This document shows, piece by piece, positions 12,001-22,834 of a stretch of DNA of 64,000 nucleotides. The stretch comes from Acipenser ruthenus (taxonomy: Eukaryota > Chordata > Actinopteri > Acipenseriformes > Acipenseridae), in assembly GCF_902713425.1 (NCBI RefSeq), contig NC_081201.1:28610113-28674112 (forward strand), read 5' to 3'. Every line of letters starts with the position of its first letter. The stretch's first letter is position 1. The notes beneath the pieces were generated by a model. That model was not told the origin of the DNA. It saw nothing but the letters and a program-made list of their open reading frames with translations, and ran no database searches. Both the position numbers and the translations under genes were made by a program.

Positions 12001-14992
12001 CCGATCTCGGATGTAAATACAAAAATTAGTCTACAATAGCTTGAAAGTGTTAAAGTTAAAAAAAAAATGTCCTGCCTAGCTTGATAACAATTGGACAAAT
12101 AGTTCAGATCAAGGAGTGCAAGTGAGCAAGAGGTCAGGGTTGCTGTGCTTTGGGTGCCCAGTTGAAGCACCACCTTAGGATCTCAAGGGCTGACTATTCA
12201 GTTGACACAGCTATGATTGAGATCTTGGTGCAACAGGACAGTTGCGATACTGTACCCGAACCTCAAATAAACCTCATGCTAGATGTATGTGTAGTCCAAG
12301 GATGACCTTTGGCCAACCCCAGATTACATAGGATTCAGCTGAAGAGAATGTCTGGTTGTCAGAGCCAACTGTAAATTGAAAGTTTAGAATGTAGGTTTAT
12401 ACTAGCGAGAAAGATGTGCTAAACTGAGGCACTCTGTATATCATTAGACATCAAATTAGTCTAGTTCTGGCATCGGACTTCTAGCTCTGTACAAGTCTCA
12501 CAGTGAAAGTTCATAGCCATAGAGTAATGCAGTTATTATAGAGCTTATATTAAAAGGGGTGCATCAGGAAAGTTCATCCAGTGTCTCCAACAGCCAAGCC
12601 AGACATTGAATAGCAAAACACTAAACCACCAGATTCACTGCTGGCCTCAGCAGTGCCTGCAAAGTGGCATGCCTAGCGATTGCACCAACATGAACCATTT
12701 AGCTTCCAAAAAAACACAAAAAAAGCCCAACCCATCAGGCAACACAGAATGAGTGTTTTAGAACAGATTCTGAAAGAAACCGTGCAGTTTAGACTGAAGG
12801 AGGAGTCCGATAGTCCCATTTTAGCTGGGTATCCTGGAGTAAATTATCTGCAGCCACACAGAGCATGGCATAGAATACTAAAAATTATGACTTCTGTCTG
12901 TCAGTCACCAAATCTCAAAACTAAAGTAGCTTATGGTGGCACACAAGGCATGTGGGAAGTGTCTGACCAAGATAAGTTTCAGTATACTTGTCCAATCCTG
13001 TTTTCAAGGTTAGGAGTGGAACTTTTGTACAGTTACAAAAGTTAGGCACAAACTTTGTTCCCAATTGAATTAAAATTACCTAATTTGGTTTGTACAACTA
13101 CACAGTAAAGTGTGGGCCTGCAGATACCAGAATACAATTCTAGTTTGCATTGTAATACAATTCCTTCTGCCAGAATCAAAGCCATTCCAAATGCCTCTAA
13201 ACTACTCACAACACTGTATGGTGGAAGACATCATCTGTGACCATGAAGTATATTATAGCACTGGGATCCTGAAAAATTAACAGATCCCGACATGGGAGTT
13301 AACTAAATATATAAGCATGTTAATGGATTAAATGTACAGTAGTTTGATATTCATGAAACTGCCATTGGTTTATTAATGCCTAGAATACTTCATGCATACA
13401 AGGCAATGCTTTTTGAAGAGGGACAAACATTTTATAACTGTACAGATACTAATTGTGGGTGGCCGCTATATCAGAGGCAACAGGAATTCAACCTTCCCCT
13501 GGAAATCCGACAAAGGAGTTGTATGCTGGTTTGCCAGGACCTATAGAATGAAATATCCTTTTAACTCCATACAGGGAGGAGTTAAAAGGGATTACAGGTG
13601 CAGGGTAAAGGATGTGCAGCATGCAAACCAGCAATGACAAGAAATATGAGAAAGCTGGTAAGCATGTGGCACCTACACCTCAGCAAGCAAGAACAGCCCT
13701 GACTAGACTAGAACAAACAGACTGCACTCCCACACCTAATACTTGTCTTGGGTCATGAGGCTTCATCTTTTTGTTCTAATATTTTCCTGACAAGTTAAAT
13801 CAGTAAAAGTCAAACAATGAAATGCTGTTGGATTTGTACTTTTACCAGGCACAGTACTTGCGATTTACCATCCTTGCAATCCTATTCTTTCATCAAGCCC
13901 TCAGTAAACTGTTTGTGCTGTGAATTGAAATAAAACATATTCTATCAGAATTTACCAAATTTGTAGGCAGCAGAACATGGAACATTCAGATCTTCTGTTG
14001 GCTCATTTCAACAAACCTGTTACTGAACTATAACCTTCATGACTTGAAACAAAAGGGATGGCTTGCTGTGGACAATGCCCAGCCATAGTCAAAACAATTA
14101 CTGTTTATTATCAAACATAAAAAGAGATCCACTGTTCTTACATCAGCTATACATAAAATGTGACTGCTTGCCTTGTTGAATTGCTTTTGGTCACATGAAT
14201 CCAGATCCATTACATCCAACAAATAAAAGGGGTTTAATGCAATATTTACTGCAATGCATTTATCAAAGCCTGATTCACCACTAGTACTTCACATGTTTTT
14301 GTTCCTTTATAGGAAAGCAAAAAACTGCCCTTATAAAACCAACACATTTTACTGTATTGGATGGTTTAACGGATTATGCAACATTTGTTGATTGTTAATC
14401 CAGTAAACAAATATATTTGTGGCATCTATTCCCATGGCGTTTAATTAGAGTAAAACAAAATGTGTTTTCTGACTCGCACTACGTAATGTCTGAAGTTCAC
14501 GTTTGTACACGCCAGCCAGCACAGTGCGCTGCACAACACCCTACGCAGTATGAATATCTTTCGAGCAGCGAATGTGCAAATGTATGACAGTTCTGACTAA
14601 GCACTATCCCCGTTTGTGATAAAACTACGCCATTAAAAAAAAAACACACATGTACAAGCCATTTTGAATTACATAAATGTTCTGTTAAAAAAACGAGAAC
14701 GCAGAACATTGTTTACATAAAAAAGCAAAAAAAAACCTCTTTTGTACTCACTCCACGCCAAGGTTGAAGCAGCCGTATAAGGTACAAGTGTAAATCCGTA
14801 CACTGCGCCTGAATGCAACAAAAGCATCAAGACAACATTTCTCCATACTATTTTCTTGGGTGGTTTTGGACCTTCTTTTTCCTTATACGTTTCGTCAAAC
14901 ACATCCTCCACCGTAGACATCTCCGAAGCAACCACGCCATTTCTGTACACAGGAGTACTTTTCTGTTGTGTTTCATCTTGAACTTCAGTCAT
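9061..14992 (-). CDS. scd: Stearoyl-CoA desaturase (delta-9 acyl-CoA desaturase)
   Basis: This ER-membrane di-iron enzyme puts the cis-delta-9 double bond into stearoyl- and palmitoyl-CoA, using cytochrome b5 as electron donor. Coding exons on the minus strand: 14,992-14,752, 11,830-11,700, 11,542-11,337, 10,581-10,349 and 9,254-9,061. They total 1,005 nt, or 334 aa plus stop, with every junction GT-AG and in phase. The three histidine boxes are visible: HRLWSH (start of exon 3), DHRVHHKF (exon 4) and EGFHNYHHTFPFDY (last exon). Four hydrophobic segments are expected, and VLMLLLHSGAVYGFTLVPY is the first. The start at MTEVQDETQQ lies 29 nt after the exon 2 acceptor and fits fish SCD N-termini. 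An upstream in-frame Met belongs to the intron. The N-terminus has the family motif DETYKEKEGPKPP. The copy looks intact. SCD1-type rather than SCD5 is favoured by overall similarity. Confidence 0.96.
11831..11880 (-). repeat. scd: Microsatellite forming the splice acceptor tract of SCD exon 3
   Basis: Read on the minus strand this is (CT)n, then C21, then (ACC)n, then the acceptor cag. The pyrimidine tract of the exon 3 acceptor is therefore almost wholly simple-sequence DNA, which is expected to vary in length between alleles. Confidence 0.9.
11831..14751 (-). other. scd: SCD intron 2
   Basis: The largest SCD intron, 2.9 kb, begins gtgagt and ends in a low-complexity acceptor tract. It contains a 12-bp perfect hairpin at 13,557-13,589. 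A 121-codon plus-strand open frame at 12,680-13,045 resembles no family I know. No other gene is seen. Confidence 0.8.
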
Positions 14993-15215
14993 TTTGAACA
15001 GTATTCTTTTTTGATACGAACTGAAAAAGATAGCAGACATTTTTATTATTTTTGAAGAAAAACGGACAACGTTACAGAAACAGGAGAACATACATAAAAA
15101 CGCATTGGGTTGTATTTTGTTTTTATTTGTATCTGGTGATTCTATTTGATTAAAAAAAAAAAAAAAAAAAAGCATACGTACTTGTGCATAAAATATAGAA
15201 CCATTCAGAGCTAAC

Positions 15216-15475
15216 CTTGATGCTGCTGTGCGAAACCAGACAATAAACACGTGCAGTCTCTTCTTCACCTTTCCTTGTATCACGAGCTAGCGTTAACAAC
15301 AAACAATAATGACTTCTTTCTGTGCCGGTAGTGCTCCCCAGCTCAATGAAGTGACGCTTACGTATACCTAGTGCTTCTAATGTAGTTTTGGGAGGAGGTT
15401 ATAAAGACCGTCATTGGTCGAATAGAATTTGGTGCCACCTTATTCCGCTCGCCCATTGGTCCACTCTGATCTCCT
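15216..15475 (-). promoter_or_regulatory. scd: SCD promoter and noncoding exon 1
   Basis: On the minus strand, a TATA-type box (CTTTATAACC, 15,398-15,406) lies upstream of a likely start near 15,370. Two CCAAT boxes in forward orientation on that strand, ACCAATGACGG (15,413-15,419) and GGACCAATGGGC (15,452-15,461), are 42 bp apart. NF-Y sites of this kind work with SREBP in SCD promoters; I could not identify a convincing sterol element. Noncoding exon 1 ends CATCAAG before gttagc at 15,215, and exon 2 starts at 15,020 after ctttttcag. The exact start site is inferred. Confidence 0.7.
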
Positions 15476-15880
15476 GTTCACGTTTTATACTTTTTGTAAT
15501 TTTCTTCTCCCTGAACACGAGTTCTGATACACAGCTGTATTGTGTTGCACAATCAGATCTGTCTTTTTGTTGCTAAAATTGAATAACGTAATAAAAGAGA
15601 TTGTGATGTGGAACACTTACAGATCAAGTCGTTATTTTTTTAATCGGTTTTGAAAGAGTCAATGCCCTGAAGTAACCCACAAAACCAAATTAGGTCATCC
15701 TGAATATTCTTCAGTCCTACAGCGCCGGTCAAACCTCAGTACAAAGTTTCTGTTGTATAGTAATATACTGCACATTGATGCTTTAACACTTAGAATTCTA
15801 CTTTCTAAGTTGACTAGCATTTCATACCGTATACATATGCAGTATACATGTATCCATTGTGAAATCATGATGGCATGCAC

Positions 15881-15882
<2 letters not shown>

Positions 15883-15960
<78 letters not shown>
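15883..15960. repeat. (TA)n(TG)n compound microsatellite
   Basis: About 37 bp of TA followed by about 41 bp of TG. The open frames of alternating Tyr-Ile, Cys-Val and Thr-His across it are artefacts. Confidence 0.97.
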
Positions 15961-15964
<4 letters not shown>

Positions 15965-18233
15965 CATGCCATTATGATATATAATGAATACTGATCATTT
16001 GTATTATTAAAATTATTCTGTCTAATATAAAAAAAAGGGGAAGTCGAGGTATGCAGTGCAGTCTCTGAATGTAGTGTAGTGTAAAGTAGATTTCTAGATA
16101 TTCCATCATCCACAAGCATATGAGTCATAATATGTCATCACAATACCTGCTCTTGCATTTTGTAGTTGTCCATAGATTTACACTTAATAGCTGAAGATTC
16201 AGGAACGCATTACAGAACATTTTAAGTATGCACATTTGTGTACATAAAGCCCAGTGTATTTAATATATTTTCATTGCAATGTGTATTACAGCATGAATCA
16301 ATGGACTACATGGCACTCAAGTAATTAAATTTGCGGGATGGTGATTTATTTCTGGGAAACCGTTATACTCAGTGAGGAAGGTATCTGAGTTAGGATTAAA
16401 TGATATATACCTTGAATTGAAAAATAAACAGTATACTGAAACAAAAATAAGAATCCACCCCACACCACAATTAATAGTTTTGATATATTATGAATTAAAT
16501 TGCAGGTCATTTTAAACCATCCTTTGACCCCGCTGAAAAGCACACAATACATGCGGCACAATGCAAAATCACTCTGCTGGGAAAATGGCACAAGAATATG
16601 ATTCCTACTTCGAAATCAGACAGAAAAAATGCCTTCCTCTGTTCTCTGATCTTAGGCCAATTGGTTGCAGAAATAAACTATATATATATATATATTCGTA
16701 CAGTTTTAGTTGGCTGTATGTCATTTGTTTTATTAAGAGTTCCACAATCCCTCCCATTGCATACACACAGTGATTGGTGGATGTCTGGGCTGAATTAATA
16801 CACCCACCTGGCTCTAAAGAAACAATTATGAAACAGAGAAATATGCTGTAAGAGAGCATTTCCAGTGCATGTAGGCTTACACCAAAGCCTGCCAAAGTTA
16901 TTGCTGCTCAAATATTTTGTAATAATGTGTACTTAGTTTGTAACCAGTCCCTCATTATTTCAGTGAGATCATTTACATAAGCAAAGGACCAAAGTTACAA
17001 AGTTTTTAATTTCTTCCAGTTTAAAGTTTGTACCATTTCTACTAAGAAACCATATAAATGCACATTAACAATTATATTTATTCCCTTTGCAAAAAAGTGA
17101 TGCCTATTTTTCACATTCGCAAAAGCTTAGAAAATCAGGCCCATGCGAACACTTTTTCAGAGGTTTAAAAAAAAAAAAAATTCTTCTTAATTTTATAAAG
17201 CTTAAGTCAGAACTGAATATGCCATACATCTGACATGTTATCTTGGCATTCCTACATGCTGAATCTGCCTAGACATGCACATGTATTATAGCTTCAAGAG
17301 GTGTCCTAATTTACACTATGTACAGTAGAATATGTACAGTATCTACAGTATATTTGTAGCTCCAAAAATAACTTGACACTGTGAGTAGTGTGCATATATA
17401 GATTATTAAAAATACAAATTAGCCTAAAAGTTAAAGCGATTTACAGAAATTAGCAAAATATAAAAGTATATAAGTTATAGGCAATAAAATACAAAACAAA
17501 CACATATATACAATATATACAAAATAAATATAAATAAAGGAGAATCAAAAAGATATATAAATCAGAATTCACAAATAATGTAGTAGTAAGTGGGCTTTGA
17601 GAAGATGATGGAAAGCAGTAAAAGACTGAACAGTCCTGAGGAGAACTGGTAGCTGGTTCCACTACAAATCATAGATATATAAAGTGACATCTGTTACACT
17701 GGTCTGAGTTTGGCTCTACAAAAGTGGCTGGTACAGGCGCAGTATCATACATGTCTATAGTGCATAAAAACAAGTGAACCTATTTATATTTTGAACTTCT
17801 GTGAACTTCAAAGTGTTTTATACCAGCCGTGAATGTTTTGGAGTAACCTCTAAGGCACTTTACCACATTACAAATGATTTCTTAATCTGATGACTGATTT
17901 ACGCACATTTGCTAACTATTTTCTGTATGGGGTTTACTGTTGTTAAAGACTGACATTTAGTCATTTATTTAGGGTAGGTGTCACATCTTGTTTTCAGAGA
18001 CGGCTTTTAGAGAACTGTCTAGTGCAAAGTTCTAATGAAAAAGACCGTACTTGCCAGCAAGTGCATTTCAGTCTGTTAACAAGAAGGATAGTGCAGGTCA
18101 AGCTGTGGCTTCTGGATAATAATGGTCAATTATTATCAAGGGCCTTTTCCTGTGATGTGTCAATTCAAATGCCAAGATATAGCAAATGCGCCATCTAGTG
18201 GAGGGTTTATTGCAGTAGGAACAAAACACTGCA

Positions 18234-18591
18234 CGGCTATGGCCAAAGGTTTTGCATCACCTAGAATTTTAGGATTGAGATGTAATTAAAAAAAAAAAAA
18301 ACTACATGAACATAATTTAGATATTTTATTAAACATCATGTAATCAAAGAAACTACAAAATTATATTGCAAAAGTCTACCGGCAGCCATAATTGTAGTAC
18401 AGCATTTCATATTAGATTCTGAAATGTCACATTTTTTAATTTTGTTCAGTTTTTCGTTAAGTATATAGAAAACTACCAAGCGGTATGTAATTCAATATGT
18501 TAACCTAACATTATTCAGCAGGTTTAATTCAACTCTATGAAGCAAAATTAGTTAATTCTATAAGGTGGTGCAAAACTTTTGGCCATAGCTG
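18234..18591. mobile_element. Tc1/mariner-like MITE, copy 1
   Basis: The terminal inverted repeats are cGGCTATGGCCAAAgGTTTTGCATCACC on the left and the complement of GGTGGTGCAAAACTTTTGGCCATAGCTG on the right, with TA following the right end. The interior is AT-rich and noncoding. The same element occurs at 54,143-54,431. TIRs of the CAGNTNTGGCCAAAAGTTTTG type and TA targets are known from Tc1-like transposons, so this is a non-autonomous derivative. Confidence 0.85.
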
Positions 18592-20399
18592 TATATTTCA
18601 CCACATTTTTTTTCTGATGATCTCTTAGGCCTACAGTTTTCAAAAATACATAAAATGCAACGTGGACATTTCATTGAACTTTGAAACAGGATTTAATTTT
18701 ATAATAAATATTCTTGGGTATTTACTGCTTTGATGTGACAAACTGATTGAGATCAAATCTCTCACTTATATAGCCCACATATAACATTCATGTGTATCAC
18801 CTGGAGACATTCCCTCTTACAAATTCAGGAATGTTTTAATATTCATAAGTCAATTTTCCCTTTTCACTGCTTTTTTGAAGCAGTAAAAACTTTTTTATTT
18901 TAGACGATGAATACTGTAAGCAGACGTGTCAAGTCTTACTAATTAAGAGTGAGAATCACTCCTTTTAGAAACTTTTTTGGAGTAGATTTTAATGGCATTT
19001 TCCCAAATCTCACTCATTTGGATGTTCTAGCCTTGGCCTCTCTGTGTAAGTATAGTACAAATACACTACAACTGGATTCAAGAGGTGACTTTTAAAAAAA
19101 AAAAAATTTTTAAATGAAACAAAATGTCAGTCTCATACAGGACCAAGAGTAGTTTGGGTTATACAGAGTTTGGAGCCCAGCCTTTCATTCTGTTCAGGAC
19201 TGAGATGTTCTTGCAGAGGTACGAGAGTATGCTTCTGGTATTATGACTCACATACCATAAGCATTACATTTACAAGCAACATTTTACAGCTTTACATGTT
19301 TATGACTAAAACTACATTTAAAGAAAAAAGGTTACATCATTCAAATGTGCTAATTTCCCTTTGTGTTCATATCTTTATGACTAATGATAACGTATCTGTC
19401 AACTGACACCAGTAATAGTTATAATCTAAAATGTCTTGTTTTTGTGATTAAAATTATCATAAAAAAAACATTTATAGTGAGAAAATACACAAATTGGACA
19501 GAAAATGTGGCCATAGCACTGAGATATTTCTTTATACCATCCCACTGCTGCAAATAGTAACAGATATTAACTGCTTTCTTCATGGTTGTTAAAAAAAGCC
19601 AAATACTGTCCTTAAATAGCATTGTGAACAGACCATATAACTCTCAATTATCCAATTAAGTACCACTGTAACCGATCCAGCATAAAAAGGCTCAGTTTAT
19701 TTGTGAGCAATTTCAGCCCTCATTAGCTATGTCTATGCTTTTGTATTAGCCAGTAATAACCATTAAGTATCCACATTTTCTGACCGATTAGTTGATTCAC
19801 ATGACAGAAGACAGAGAAGTGGTGCCTAAATATGAACAATTTTCCAGTTACAGTACCTGAATATCTTATTCTGTTAGTGAAGCGACCTATCTAACAATGA
19901 TTTTGTTAATAATAATGTCTACCTTATACACCACTAGACAAAAAAACAAACAAAACAAACCTGGTTACTATGGTGCAGCTGACAGGGTATATATTTATGC
20001 AATCTGTCCATTTCAGACAATGTTAATTGAGTATTCTCCACTTTAATATTCCAACAACTATCACAAGATTCAGTAAATAATGCACTAGATATTTGTCTGA
20101 ATATGGACACTGTACAAGTGTTTGCCTGGACTGAGAGATTTAAAGTCAGCTAGATTCTTCTGTTGTTGAGGATTTTTGTTTTTTGATTTTATTGAATGTG
20201 CTAAGTTGATGTATTTCACTGTTTGTATAACATTTTAGAATGGAAAGGAGGCTGGGTATTACACAATTATCCTCTTCTTGACCAGGGCTTGTAGTATTAT
20301 CTAAAAAACTGTATACAATTATATGACAAACATTCTGACTCAAGTCTTTATCAGCGTCTTTCAGAAAGACATCTAGTCAAAATGTTTGTCATATAATGT

Positions 20400-20470
20400 A
20401 TTTTTTGTTTACCACTGTAAGTCGCCCTGGATAAGGGGTCTGCTAAGAAATAAATAATAATAATAATATA
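20400..20470 (+). mobile_element. SINE 3' tail fragment
   Basis: This carries GTAAGTCGCCCTGGATAAGG, CTGCTAAGAAATAAATAA and an AAT run. It is the same 3' end as the full SINE at 24,662-24,925, but without a tRNA-like head, so it is a 5'-truncated insertion. Confidence 0.8.
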
Positions 20471-20568
20471 AAAGTAACAATAACAGTATACTTGTTTTAT
20501 TGTTTTAGAATAGGGCTCTCTTATGGGACATCTGCATTAATGCACTCCTTCTCCTGATTACATATGTT

Positions 20569-20569
20569 A

Positions 20570-20603
<34 letters not shown>
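20569..20603. repeat. (AAT)n microsatellite
   Basis: About 35 bp of uninterrupted AAT units. Confidence 0.95.
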
Positions 20604-20605
<2 letters not shown>

Positions 20606-21576
20606 TTTAGATAACAGGTTTATTAGGCCAGCTTGTTAGCATGCTAAATCCTTGCCATATACTACAGTACTTGCACACATGTTTCTACTGTTGCACAGCC
20701 CTTTTGTGTATAAAGCTTACTAATAAATTGCATGTGTATTGATGTAATTGAAGTGCAACATGCAGCCGTCCAACTGCATTGCCTGCAAATGTAAACCCAC
20801 AATCCATCACCAGGTGGCAGCAGCTGACTAATGTTGACTAAAGTGGCTGTCTCAGTAATAATACACCAAGTCAACATTGGTCAAGAACAGTTTATTAATT
20901 AAAACAGACTTTGATGAAATACCTATAATTTAAATAACTGACAAGCTTGTGAATAAAGCCCACAATATCATAACTAATGATAGCCACTTTGTTGCAAATA
21001 AAACTAAGTGTATTTTGATAACTTAAAACTTAATGATTTAAGATACCAGTATGGAACATTTATTGTTCCATTTCAAGTATGTTGATCCTACACCATTACT
21101 CATCCAAATACTGCAGACATTTTTTTTCTTAATGTTTATTTTGGTCAACCTAGTGAGGTAAGCCATGAGTTTAGTAGTCTGCACACTGGTGTTTGGTTAG
21201 CTGTTCAAAACACTAAAAGATTCATTAAAAACAGAGTTCAAACACATCTATGATCAATTTAATGAACTGAACAGTTTGAGACTATTAAACAGGCTAGAGT
21301 TTTGGTGGCAGGGATGTTTTCATAACATTTTCTATTGTTGTTTGTGCTTATATCATTATGCTTACAAATTTGTTTCAGCCAGGAAAGAAACTCCTTAAAT
21401 TTTTATTTTTGATTTGATGTGGAGCTGCATATTTCATAGTGTCATTTTTCAAACCAACTAACTTCAGCTTTATGATTTTTGACAGTGATTGAAAAGAGAC
21501 AAGAGAGCTATACAGAACACACATGAGAAGATATAATTCTGTGACTGTAGATTGTGCAGGGTATCCCTTTCCCTTC

Positions 21577-22430
21577 CTATCTTTCAAAGACCTGAACCAA
21601 TTTGCAGTGTGCGGTGTGTTGGAACATGTCAACAGGTATGGCTACAGTTGGGACAAAGGGATCGCCAAAAAGCTTCTTCTGTTTGTTTGGAGAGCAGCAC
21701 AGCTCAGTGAAGTTCCTCATCTCCTGGTTTGCAGGAGATGTAAATAATCCTGAGGATGGAAGAGCAGTTTCGGAATGCCAGGGTCACTCTGTAATGGAGT
21801 CCAGCACGACAAGGGTTCACAGTGATGTGAGCTGGCAAGTTGCCCCTGGTCCGTGGGTAAAAAATTTCACCATGGTTTCTTTATGGGGCTGGATCTCCTC
21901 CTGTGTTAGGTTCTGCAGGTGAAAGTACATGATCGCCGTGGTGCTGCCCACTGAGTTGGTGCGCACCGATATATCATGCCAGTGCCCACCTTCATGGAAC
22001 AAGATACTTCTTTGTGCTTTTCTGGCATGTTCAAGAGGTTATCAGAATGAACACAGACCATATTCCGGCCTTTGCCAGTTCCAACATATAACCCAACAGT
22101 TTTGGGATCACCATGGATCCCTCTGTTCACTGAAAAGGTTGATTTGTTTCTGTACCCGTCTAGCACTGGAGATGACAGGATGGGCAGCACTGGTAAGCTC
22201 AGCTGGCCCCGGGCTGTGGGTTCAAGGGGTCAGCATCACCTGAAAGATGGACTGAGAGCTGCAGCAGAATTCTCTTCTGCTCTTCGAATTTTAGATGAAG
22301 CTGCTCCTGATAACAGTCTCCAAAGTGGAGTCACAGCATCTGCAAGCCGCTCCTCCCAAAGAAGGTGGTCATTGGCTGGTTTAGGAGGAAGACTGTGTTT
22401 CTTCTTCTTCCTCTTTTTTTTATCCAGCTT
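21577..22430 (-). pseudogene. trmt2b: TRMT2B-like tRNA/rRNA (uracil-5-)-methyltransferase pseudogene
   Basis: TRMT2B is the mitochondrial m5U methyltransferase. Read on the minus strand, peptides of the family occur in order in shifting frames: WEERLADAVTPLW and QEQLHLKFEEQKRILLQL (about 22,390-22,280), VLDGYRNKSTFSVNRGIHGD and PKTVGLYVGTGKG (about 22,165-22,070), then EGGHWHDISVRTNS and IQPHKETMVKFFTHGPGA (about 21,995-21,840). It then jumps to VNPCRAGLHY (about 21,815) and ends in ELCCSPNKQKKLFGDPFV and AIPVDMFQHTAHCKL with a normal stop at 21,577. The jump removes roughly 130 residues, including the SAM-binding core. Blocks that would lie in separate exons are contiguous, so a processed retrocopy is likely, though no clear poly(A) is seen. 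Several frameshifts make it non-functional. It ends about 400 bp upstream of the DNAJB12 start. Confidence 0.85.
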
Positions 22431-22744
22431 TTAGATTGGTATTCACTACCTCCGGTGTTTTCCAGACAGATGGTTTTATTAATTGCCACACAGCTCCAGG
22501 AACGCCTGGGGACATGGTACCAAGTCCATACAGGTATTTCGTGTGGCAGAAATTGACACAGGAACCTTAAAGTTATCATAATAGCGACAGTGCTTGAGTA
22601 GCACACTGAGAATATGTACACACCTTAATATTTTGTCTGTTATATATCTCTTTTGCTATTAATACCAGGAGATGGGATACACTTCATCCATACAAAAACA
22701 GGAAAATGTGACAATGCGATCCTTATGACACTTTCCGTTTGCAT

Positions 22745-22834
22745 TTGACGTCTAATTAAAGCAACCAAAAACGACAGCAATTCGGAGCACGTCATCTGGG
22801 CGCGCTCGCCAGCGGAGCTCTTGTTATTTTCGCG
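22745..22834 (+). promoter_or_regulatory. dnajb12: DNAJB12 core promoter and short 5' UTR
   Basis: A CpG-rich, TATA-less stretch lies directly upstream of the ATG (CATCTGGGCGCGCTCGCC and TTTTCGCG). The CRE-like half site ACGTCATC lies at about 22,788. The start of transcription cannot be placed. Confidence 0.5.

Larger units (their letters stand above)
15476..21576. other. Gene-free intergenic region between SCD and the TRMT2B relic
   Basis: No coding exon is recognised. Contents: a TA/TG dinucleotide array (15,883-15,960), a Tc1-like MITE (18,234-18,591), a SINE 3' tail (about 20,400-20,460), an (AAT)n array and a CTCF-like site near 20,810. The remainder is AT-rich with short spurious open frames. 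Confidence 0.6.

Noticed and set aside
12680-13045. 121-codon plus-strand frame in SCD intron 2
   Set aside because: No family resemblance, no promoter or splice context, and it lies in a normal intron. Best taken as chance.
14669-15283. 204-codon minus-strand frame as a longer SCD N-terminus
   Set aside because: It runs through the exon 2 acceptor (ctttttcag at about 15,021) into intron 1 and at its other end past the exon 2 donor. Only 14,752-14,992 is coding.
21602-22434. Plus-strand frames of 104-120 codons
   Set aside because: They are the antisense of the TRMT2B relic, whose minus-strand peptides match the family.
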